A DNA stretch of 64,000 nucleotides, from contig NC_063210.1 of assembly GCF_017589495.1 (NCBI RefSeq), positions 11,841,567 to 11,905,566 on the forward strand, given 5' to 3'. Positions 57,701 through 64,000 of this stretch are shown here, one piece after another (positions within the stretch are counted from its first letter, which is position 1; each line of letters opens with the position of its first letter). Both the position numbers and the translations under genes were made by a program. Below the pieces are notes generated by a model. It did not search any database. It worked only from the letters and a program-made list of their open reading frames with translations, and was not told where the DNA came from. This stretch comes from Alosa alosa (Eukaryota; Chordata; Actinopteri; Clupeiformes; Clupeidae).

Positions 57701-60700
57701 AGAAGTGTTGTGTTTTCAGGACAACAACACCAAGTTGTAAAGTGTACAAGTGTGCAAGTGTTCAAGTGTGCAAGTGGAGAGTGCAGGTGGCCATTGTGGG
57801 TCCAATGTCCAGGATGTTATGTAGCTGAGGGTGGAGGGGGAGAGGAGGAGAGAGTTCAGCATCCTTACAGCTTGGGTGTATGAAGCTGTTGGTGAGTCTG
57901 GTAGAAAAGGGGGCGCAGGCTTCTGTACCTCTTCCCAGAGGGCAGTAGATCAAACAGATTGTGAGCCGGGGTGACTTGCATCACTCACAATTTTGGTCGC
58001 CTTTTGGGTGAGGTGGGTGGTGTAAATGTCCTTCAGGGAGGGGAGTGAAGCACCACGATCCTTCCAGCTGTGTTCACTATGCGCTGCAGGGCTTTCCTGT
58101 TGTATTCAGTGCAGCTTCCGCCCCACACAGCTTGCATACAGCTGGAGAGGATGCTCTCAATGGTGCCTCGGGTAGAATGTGGTCATGATGGCTGGTGGAG
58201 CACTTGCTCGCCTGAGTTTCCGCGAGGAAGTACAGGCGGCGCTGAGCTCTCTTCGCCAGTGATGCAGTGTTGGTGGTCCAGGAGAGGTCTTCGCTGATGT
58301 GCACCCCCAGGAATTTTGGTGCTGCTCGCTCTCTCCACCACAGCACCGCCGATGGTCAGTGGCAGGTGTTGGGTGTGACCTCTCCGGAAGTCAACATCAA
58401 TCTCTTTGGTCTTGCTGACGCTCAGCAGGAGGTTGTTGTCCCTGCACCACGTGGTCAGATGGTCGACCTCCAACCTGTATTGAGTCTCGCCGCCCTTGGT
58501 GATGAGACCCACCAGAGTTGTAATGTCGTCAGCAAATTTCACTTTGTGATTGTTGCTGTAGGTTGCAGTGCAGTCATCGCCAGCAGGGTGAAGAGCAGCG
58601 GACTGAGCACGCAGCCTTGGGGCCCCTGTGCTCAGTGTGATGCTGCTTGAGGTATTGTTGCCAACACGTACTACTTGGGGCCTCTGACAGAGGAAGTCCA
58701 GTAGCCAGTTGCAGAGGTAGGTACTGAGTCCCAGTTTGTCGAGTTTGCAGATGAGTTGTTGTGGTATTATGGTGTTGAATGCAGAACTGAAGTCTATAAA
58801 CAGCAATCTCACATATGAGTCTCCTTTTTTCCAGGTGGGTGAGGGCTGGGTGGAGGGCAGAGCAGATTGCATCCTCTGTAGACCGCTTGGCTCGGTATGC
58901 AAACTGGAAGGGTCCAGGGTGGGGGAGAATGGCTTTGATATGTGACATGACAAGCCGCCAAAGCACTTCATGATGATGGGTGTCAGTGCCACAGGGCGGT
59001 AGTCATTGAAGCAGGATGGAGCAGTTTTCTTCGCACAGGTATGATGGTGGCAGCTTTGAAACATGATGGGACGATGGCTTGCTTCAGGGAAGTGTTAAAG
59101 ATGTCTGTGAAGACATCCTTAAGCTCCCCTGGGCGCAGTCCTTCAGCGCACGACCTGGGATGTTGTCTGGACCTGTTGCCTTACGGGTGTTGATAGCAGC
59201 AAGTGTCCTCTTCACGCTGTCGGCAGAGAGGCACAGGGGCTGCTCATGTAGAGGGGATGGGTCTTCTGTGGGCAGGTGCTGTTTTGTGCTTCAAAGCGAG
59301 CAAAGAAGCGGTTCAGGTTGTTGAGCAGAGGGATGTTGCTCTCACAGCTCTGTGGCGCTGGGCTTGTAGTCCGTGAGGGCCTGGAATGCCCTGCCATAGG
59401 CTTTGTGAGTTCCTGCTGTCTTTGAAGTGGGTGGTTATCTTGTGAGTGTATTCCTTTTTGCTTCCTTGATGCCACGGGACAGGTTGGCTCTCGCTGTTTT
59501 CATGCCAGCTTCATCCCCAGCTCTGTAGGCTTTGTCTCTGGCCCTCAGCAGCCTGAGGACATCCCCTGTCAGCCATGGCTTCCAGTTAGCCCGAAAGTGA
59601 TGATGTCTTTTGTGTGGGTCACATCATCGATGCACTTGGTGATGTAAGAGGTTACAGTGTCTGTATACTCCTCTATGTCTGTCCGGGTTGTTGTAAGTGG
59701 CTGCCTGCTTAAACATTTCCCAGTCTGTTGTGTCAAAGCAGTCTTGAAGAGCATCGGAGGCTCCCTCAGGCCACACTTTTACCTGCTTACGAACCGGTAA
59801 ATTATGTAGCACACTTGATTTTTCCATTTTATTTTCAGTATCATTCTTCCAAATTAAAGTTTTATTTCAAATTATTGAAGTAAACTAATTATTTAGGATA
59901 AGAACAGTTTGTATTATTGATTACTTTCTGTCATTTGAATTTTTTCTCCTCCATTTTCAATTCCTCAATATTTATGTTGTTTTTGTCCCAAATTCCCTCC
60001 AAGATTTTGCAGTTTAAAGCAAAACTCTCTCTAGTTGTGACCATCAAACATTTGTGTTGATATCTGTTGCCCCTTTCAGCTCCCTCTAATGTTCGTTTGG
60101 TAAATGTGGTCAACCACTCTGAGACTCATCTAGAGCTGGGGTGGAACAAAGTCAACAACAACAGGAACTACAATTACATACTAAGAGACAGCAATGGAGC
60201 AGAGACCAGCATCCCTGGATCAGATGCAGGGACCACAGTGAAACACACACTCTCATCTCTCTCTGCTGAACAAAATACTCTTTCACTCTCTTCACTGTGT
60301 TTGAAGGAGGAGAAGCACAGGACACAACTTCTCAGCAGTAACAGGTATGTTCCCTTATGTTAACTTCCAATGAAATAGATGAGGGACATCAAAACACAGA
60401 AACAAAGCAGGTGTTCAAATTATGTAGCATACTTGATTTTTTCATTTTATTTTCAGTAGGCTATCATTCTTCCAAATTAAAGTTTTATTTCAAATTATTG
60501 AAGTTAACTAATTATTTAGAATAAGAGCAGTTTGTATTATTGATCACTTTCTGTCATCTGAATTTTCTCCCCCATTTTCAATTCCTCAATATTTATGTTG
60601 TTTTTGTCCCAAATTCCCTCCGCATTTTGCAGTTTAAAGCAAAACTCTCTCTAGTTGTGACCATCAAACATTTGTGTTGATATCTGTTGCCCCTTTCAGC

Positions 60701-61588
60701 TCCCTCTAATGTTCGTTTGGTAAATGTGGTCAACCACTCTGAGACTCATCTAGAGCTGGGGTGGAACAAAGTCAACAACAACAGGAACTACAATTACATA
60801 CTAAGAGACAGCAATGGAGCAGAGACCAGCATCCCTGGATCAGATGCAGGGACCACAGTGAAACACACACTCTCATCTCTCTCTGCTGGAACAAAATACT
60901 CTTTCACTCTCTTCACTGTGTTTGAAGGAGTGAGAAGCACAGGACACAACTTCTCAGCAGTAACAGGTATGTTCCCTTATGTTAACTTCCAATGAAATAG
61001 ATGAGGGACATCAAAACACAGAAACAAAGCAGGTGTTCAAATTATGTAGCATACTTGATTTTTTCATTTTATTTTCAGTAGGCTATCATTCTTCCAAATT
61101 AAAGTTTTATTTCAAATTATTGAAGTAAACTAATTATTTAGGATAAGAACAGTTTGTATTATTGATCACTTTCTGTCATTTGAATTTTCTCCTCCATTTT
61201 CAATTCCTCAATATTTATGTTGTTTTTGTCCCAAATTCCCTCCACATTTTGCAGTTTAAAGCAAAAGTCTCTCTAGTTGTGACCATCAAACATTTGTGTT
61301 GATATCTGTTGCCCCTTTCAGCTCCCTCTAATGTTCGTTTGGTAAATGTGGTCAACCGCTCTGAGACTCATCTAGAGCTGGAGTGGAACAAAGTCAACAA
61401 CAACAGGAACTACAATTACATACTAAGAGACAGCAATGGAGCAGAGACCAGCATCCCTGGATCAGATGCAGGGACCACAGTGAAAGTCACACTCTCATCT
61501 CTCTCTGCTGGAACAAAATACTCTTTCACTCTCTTCACTGTGTTTGTGGGAGTGAGAAGCACAGGATACACCTTCTCAGAAGTAACAG
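45665..61588 (+). CDS. Gene II: FN3-repeat gene, 3' end not seen
   Basis: Leader 45665-45712, linker 46938-46971, FN3 exons at 50495, 52529 and eleven E-type copies (53025-61588). Phases match gene I (leader to linker phase 0, then phase 1 throughout). All array exons have canonical CAG|GTATGT donors, unlike array I. No C-terminal module or tail exon is present before the BEL/Pao LTR at 61903, so the gene is either interrupted or continues beyond the window. The product is predicted to be secreted or surface-attached; the role is unknown. Confidence 0.6.
46048..46758 (-). mobile_element. 5'-truncated LINE, minus orientation
   Basis: (GATAA)n at 46048-46075 and TTTATTGATCCCACAGCTGG mark the 3' end of a fish LINE. 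A minus-strand frame (46464-46721) contains SERDRKRINKLVKRAGSVLG and VGERRMLDKLASIM, the C-terminal part of CR1/L2/Rex1-type reverse-transcriptase proteins. It is inserted in the intron between gene II exons 1 and 2; the equivalent gene I intron lacks it. Confidence 0.75.
46938..46971 (+). CDS. Gene II exon 2: linker
   Basis: 34 nt, acceptor ttgcag, donor gtaaat, encoding EKEALAMVSHQ and moving phase 0 to 1. It is five codons shorter than the gene I linker. Confidence 0.62.
46972..48015. other. Gene II intron, paralogous to gene I intron 2
   Basis: Sequence to about 47.5 kb parallels 16.3-18.25 kb of gene I (shared 'ctggatgcaaaatgtct' and 'caaccaaatattttggaatt'). No exon recognised. Confidence 0.5.
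48016..48160 (+). repeat. tRNA-derived SINE, copy 2, truncated and rearranged
   Basis: Head GGCAGCCGTGGCCTACTGGT and body match the copies at 18287 and 52093. The B-box segment is instead present as its reverse complement (tgaaccggcaacc at 48060-48072), with a small deletion. The 3' half is missing. Confidence 0.7.
48471..49335. mobile_element. hAT-like non-autonomous element
   Basis: The left end TAGGGTTTCTCAAC and the right end GTTGAGAACCACTG are inverted copies with mismatches, flanked by an 8-bp duplication ctatagag (48463-48470 and 49336-49343). The interior is AT-rich with a T run and a GT/G tract. Its right part is duplicated in tandem. Confidence 0.75.
48900..50140. repeat. 621-bp tandem duplication
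   Basis: 48900-49520 is repeated at 49521-50140 with only a few substitutions and poly-T/G length changes. It spans the right part of the hAT element, its right target duplication and about 180 bp of flanking intron. It is therefore later than the insertion. Confidence 0.85.
49243..49276. repeat. (GT)n(G)n tract
   Basis: GT run followed by a pure G run; the copy at about 49872-49900 in the duplicated half differs in length. Confidence 0.85.
50495..50758 (+). CDS. Gene II FN3 exon upstream of array II
   Basis: 264-nt FN3 domain, acceptor ttcag: VTQVNVKTRSETHLELEWNN, KKGNEPEVDITGSD, YSFTLFTGLEGVRSPG. The phase-consistent donor is CAG|GCAGGT, another GC donor; the GT six bases further on would break the frame. 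Confidence 0.65.
50759..52092. other. Gene II intron
   Basis: 50.97-51.32 kb parallels the sequence flanking the hAT insertion at 48.3-50.1 kb, in an uninterrupted form, showing an older duplication of this intron. 51.36-52.05 kb is AT-rich with short local duplications (accatttgaaagcttgg twice). No exon. Confidence 0.5.
52093..52378 (+). repeat. tRNA-derived SINE, copy 3
   Basis: Near full-length: tRNA-like head, CAGCAAGGCACC body, TTTCCCTCACGGGATCAAAA and an AT-rich tail. It lies 150 bp before the next FN3 exon. Confidence 0.8.
52529..52795 (+). CDS. Gene II FN3 exon D
   Basis: 267 nt, acceptor cttag, donor CAG|GTATGT. VPYAVTQANVTTRSETHLELEW, NITGSDAGTT, KYSFTLFTVFEGVRSTG. It opens the array and keeps the NIT sequon that later E copies have lost. 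Confidence 0.72.
53025..53291 (+). CDS. Gene II FN3 exon E1
   Basis: E type: APSNVPLVNVATRSETHLELEW, NNNRNYNYILRDSNG, SIPGSDAGTTVKHTVSS. Acceptor ttcag, GT donor. The former NIT sequon is SIP. Confidence 0.7.
53642..53908 (+). CDS. Gene II FN3 exon E2
   Basis: E type with VRLVNVVNHSETH (new NHS sequon) and TTVKVTLSS in place of TTVKHTVSS. Confidence 0.7.
54138..54404 (+). CDS. Gene II FN3 exon E3
   Basis: E type, protein identical to E1 (VATRSETH, VKHTVSS). Confidence 0.7.
54760..55026 (+). CDS. Gene II FN3 exon E4
   Basis: E type with LVNLVNHSETHLELGW, Glu to Gly just before the core tryptophan. Confidence 0.7.
55256..55522 (+). CDS. Gene II FN3 exon E5
   Basis: E type with VATHSETHLELGW, NNNRKYNYIL and GVKSTG. 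Confidence 0.7.
55878..56144 (+). CDS. Gene II FN3 exon E6
   Basis: E type with VATRSKTHLELEW (Glu to Lys) and GVKSTG. Confidence 0.7.
56374..56640 (+). CDS. Gene II FN3 exon E7
   Basis: E type with PLVNVVNRSETHLELEW. Its downstream intron shares the 'gtagcacacttg' variant with the intron after E8. Confidence 0.7.
56991..57257 (+). CDS. Gene II FN3 exon E8
   Basis: E type with VRLVNVVNHSETHLELGW. The intron that follows is split by the LINE at 57336. Confidence 0.7.
57336..59798 (-). mobile_element. LINE insertion in array II, with target duplication
   Basis: The minus-oriented element has its 3' end at 57336, marked by (GTCAAA)n and CAGCTTTATTGTCAATTT. The direct repeat AAATTA flanks it (57330-57335 and 59799-59804), and removing it restores the normal 353-nt intron. 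The 5' end is truncated in the region before the reverse transcriptase; no endonuclease domain. About 2.46 kb. Confidence 0.85.
58183..59064 (-). pseudogene. LINE reverse transcriptase, inactivated
   Basis: The 293-codon frame contains FNDYRPVALT, motif A LLFIDFSSAFNTI and the catalytic FADD box (VKFADDITTL), typical of CR1/L2/Rex1/Jockey-type LINEs. Between them the expected motif B (Q-G-x-x-L-S-P) reads PRLRAQSAALHP, because compensating indels put that stretch out of frame. The enzyme is therefore dead as encoded. Confidence 0.7.
60080..60344 (+). pseudogene. FN3 exon E9, frameshifted
   Basis: One base is missing in 'tctgctgaacaaa' and another in 'gaaggaggagaag', so the length is 265 nt. 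The frame is lost in the last third while splice sites are intact; skipping it would restore a readable transcript. Confidence 0.75.
60700..60966 (+). CDS. Gene II FN3 exon E10
   Basis: Intact E type, VRLVNVVNHSETHLELGW, protein identical to E8. Confidence 0.7.
61322..61588 (+). CDS. Gene II FN3 exon E11
   Basis: Last E copy, with TTVKVTLSS as in E2 and a distinct end TVFVGVRSTGYTFSEVT. It has a GT donor, but the next array intron is cut by the LTR at 61903. Confidence 0.68.
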
Positions 61589-61902
61589 GTATGTTCCCTC
61601 ATGTTCACTTCCAATGAAATAGATGAGGGACATCACAACACAGAAACAAAGCAGGTGTTCAAATTATGTAGCGTACTTGAACTTTATTTTCAGTATCATT
61701 CTTCCAAATTAAAGTTTCTATTTCAAATTATTGAAGTAAACTTATTTAGGATAAGAACAGTTTGTATTATTTATCACTTTCTGTCATTTGAATTTTCTCC
61801 TCCATTTTCAATTCCTCAATATTTATGTTGTTTTTATCCCAAATTCCCTCCGCATTTTGCAGTTTGAAGCAAAACTCTCTCTAGTTGTGACCATCAAACA
61901 GT

Positions 61903-63209
61903 TGTGTGCGTTATTCGCTGGCGCTACCCGAACTAGCTATGTACTCCGGTAAGAGAGTCGCTGCAACCTTTGGTTTCGTTCAACAGATTTATTGAAATCC
62001 AGTTCCAGCAGGTGAATAAAGTGCTTGTTGCTTGCAATGGTATGTGTTCTTTTTGTGTGTTTAAGTGGGGGTGTGTTTGTGTGAGTGTGTGTGGTTTTCT
62101 GTAGATAAAGAAATACAGAATAAATAAATATAAATGGTACGTAAAGAATATAACATACATAAATATACATAAATATATACATATGTATGCACACAATATA
62201 CAGACTAATGAGCACTAAACAATATTCACTCTGCAATATACATAATTGCTATGCAATAAATAATTGCTGTGCAAACAACCAAAATGCTGAACAGCAATGG
62301 GAATCAACAGAAACCAATGCAATAGAAATCTGGAGTTGCACCGTGTCTTTATAAACATTAGCCACTAGATGGCACTCTAAGACCACGAATGGAGCATAAC
62401 ACTAGCCTTCAGATCCAATAGTCATGTGACCGACTAGTGGCGCGAATATCACGGTGAAATGTGCTTCCACAACTAAATTGGCAACACTATCGCGAGTGCA
62501 ACTGTTGGACTCACGGCTCCCACACACAGCTGCGTTCCGTCAACGCATTCCAGTGGGTGTTCCCGACGGTAGCTATGCAAATGACTTGTAGTAAAACCGT
62601 AATGTGATTGGTTGGTGCCGTCCGTAGATTGGCTTGATTGGCCGGTGCCGTCTGTCGGTGCAGCAACAGCTGAACTCCTCAACGCGAGGACCCACAATTC
62701 AGTTCGGCAACGGATCACGTGAGCCCATTTAAAGTGAATGGGATGCGTCTCCAGCAACGCGATGCACGCAGCTGTGTGTGGGAGCCGTAATAGCCTACTC
62801 AGCAGAATCGTAATTCACAAATGTACTACAACACTGTATGAACATTCATCCATGAATAAAGGTATTACTATTACGACTGAATGTTATATTTGTGCAACAG
62901 GTTACTAGCATTACAACAGACATGAGCATGCTATACTGCAACTGTAGGCTACTGAAGTAAAATACTGTCTTGTTGACTACACAAATCAAGATAAATCTAA
63001 CACCAGTATGGAAAATAGTTGTACACTTACGTTTTCAATAACGCACATGGCAACACAACAGAATGTTTATATGGTTAACGTGCAACATTAAGAGCAGCTG
63101 TACTCGTGTTTGGCAACGAACTACAAAAGAAAAAGAGTATGCGCATGTGCACAATACGTGAGTCCAAGGAGTGACGTAGGCTCATCTGTCCAGCAGGGAG
63201 TTTTCCACA
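61903..63209 (-). mobile_element. LTR of BEL/Pao retrotransposon (3' LTR)
   Basis: Read on the minus strand, the block begins TGTGGAAAAC next to a purine-rich AGGGGCGGT (polypurine tract) and ends AACGCACACA, i.e. TG...CA ends, 1,307 bp. The left edge interrupts array intron sequence after 'accatcaaaca'. It lies just 3' of the element's pol frame. The 5' LTR is outside the window. Confidence 0.7.
62513..62788. mobile_element. Foldback element nested in the LTR
   Basis: A perfect 23-bp inverted repeat (acggctcccacacacagctg... at 62513-62535, complement at 62766-62788) brackets about 230 bp that includes local repeats of 'ggtgccgtc'. No ORF and no clear target duplication. Confidence 0.7.
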
Positions 63210-63263
63210 ACCGCCCCTGGATGCGTGGGACGAATGCGCAGTAACAGAAAGGTCGCTGCTGGG

Positions 63264-64000
63264 CTAGGGAGCGCTGGTATCTCCGTCGTCAGACATCCTT
63301 GGGAGCTCTATCAGTTTGGCGACAGGACGTGTGTAGAGTTTGCCCTTGATGTTGATCTCTGCAGTGCGGACCTTGCCATCGTCGCTGTGGATGATCCTGG
63401 TGATGCGTCCAACCGGCCATAGCGCCCTCGGGAGCTGTGAGTCGATCACCATGACGACCGCATCCACGGCTAGGTCTGACGTCGAGTTACGCCACTTCTG
63501 GCGTGGTTGGAGACCAGGAAGGTACTTGCGGGTGAACTGACCCCAGAAATGGTCAGCGAGTACCTGACTGTGTCTCCAGCGGCGGCGTCCTAGCAGGTCA
63601 ATGGAACCGTACACAGCTTGAGGCAGCGAAGCATCCCGCCGCCCCATGAGCAGAAGGTTGGGGGTCACAGGATCAGGATCAGCAAGATCCGATGATGCAT
63701 AGCCTAGCGGCTTGGAATTGAGGATTCCCTCAATTTCGATGAGGACAGTCAGCAGGACCTCCTCAGGGATGGCCTGGTCCTTCAGGATTGTTTGGAGAGA
63801 TGCCTTTACAGATTTAATTTCCCTCTCCCACGTTCCACCAAAGTGTGAGGTTAAATCTGAAAGTGATGCACTGTGTTGCTAGCTGTTCCCGGAGCGATGG
63901 TTCGAGTGCCTCAAATGCCTTCTGAAGCTCCTTGTCTCCACCACGGAAGTTAGTGCCTCTATCGCATAAGATCTCGAAGGGTTTCCCTCTTCGAGCGATG
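63264..64000 (-). pseudogene. BEL/Pao pol: integrase C-terminal region, partial
   Basis: Minus-strand frames carry integrase-like phrases (CDRGTNFRGG; GGTWEREIKS) and then a DUF5641-type C-terminus (RRRWRHSQVLADHFWGQF, DDGKVRTAEI). A frameshift near 63850 separates the core from the downstream part, so this copy is probably inactive. It continues past the window edge. Confidence 0.7.

Larger units (their letters stand above)
53025..61588 (+). repeat. Array II: tandem E-type FN3 exons
   Basis: Eleven E copies of 267 nt (E9 265 nt). Introns alternate short (229 nt, after D, E2, E4, E6) and long (350 or 355 nt, after E1, E3, E5, E7), giving a two-exon repeat of about 1,115 bp. After E7 only long introns occur (E8, E9, E10), so the period changes to about 620 bp. 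A LINE splits the intron after E8. Confidence 0.88.

Noticed and set aside
58267..58650. Plus-strand ORFs between 58.0 and 59.3 kb
   Set aside because: Antisense to the LINE reverse-transcriptase frame.

Overview
The window is nuclear DNA of a ray-finned (teleost) fish. The evidence is genes split by GT/GC-AG introns, very dense fish-type transposons (hAT, piggyBac-like, tRNA-derived SINEs, CR1/L2/Rex1-type LINEs, a BEL/Pao LTR element), CA/GT microsatellites and a fish ferritin gene. The SINE and the frequent 'taggcctat' vocabulary remind me of clupeiform (herring/shad) genomes, but that is a memory-based guess with low confidence. There are no bacterial operons, CRISPR arrays or stand-alone tRNA/rRNA genes.

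The main content is one family of secreted or membrane-attached proteins built from fibronectin type III (FN3) domains, one domain per exon (about 267 nt, both flanking introns in phase 1). Gene I (+, 15665-41813) is the only copy with both ends in the window. It has a 16-codon leader exon, a short linker exon, an array of FN3 exons at 25.2-33.6 kb made of 2.01-kb units that each carry three exons (types A, B, C), two single FN3 exons (36.9 and 39.8 kb), a divergent FN3-like module, a last FN3 domain and a 22-residue hydrophobic tail. The tail has no cytoplasmic domain and looks like a GPI-anchor signal. Gene II (+, from 45665) has a paralogous leader and linker, then FN3 exons at 50.5, 52.5 and a second tandem array at 53.0-61.6 kb. 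Its 3' part is not seen, and a BEL/Pao LTR retrotransposon begins at 61.9 kb. Gene III (-, 830-4236) is an inverted partial paralog that keeps the 3' exons, including a near copy of gene I's tail, but no leader. A displaced block of array I (4.70-6.0 kb, exons B0 and C0) lies head to head with it.

The other gene is a four-exon ferritin (+, 11461-12788, 174 aa). It keeps the fold and the three-fold channel acids but has lost most ferroxidase ligands.

The rest is largely mobile DNA, often nested: a MITE at 10.15 kb; foldback elements at 17.5-18.0 kb; a piggyBac-like element (18.6-22.0 kb) with a hAT element inside it (19.7-20.9 kb); a 2.1-kb repeat with subterminal inverted repeats (22.0-24.1 kb) and a fragment of a second copy at 44.6-45.0 kb; a composite TIR element at 33.7-36.8 kb; a nested stack at 37.2-39.8 kb; a hAT-like element with a later 621-bp tandem duplication at 48.5-50.1 kb; a LINE inserted into array II (57.3-59.8 kb) with a visible target-site duplication; and the BEL/Pao LTR and pol at the right edge. 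All functional statements are homology-based readings by eye; no searches were run.
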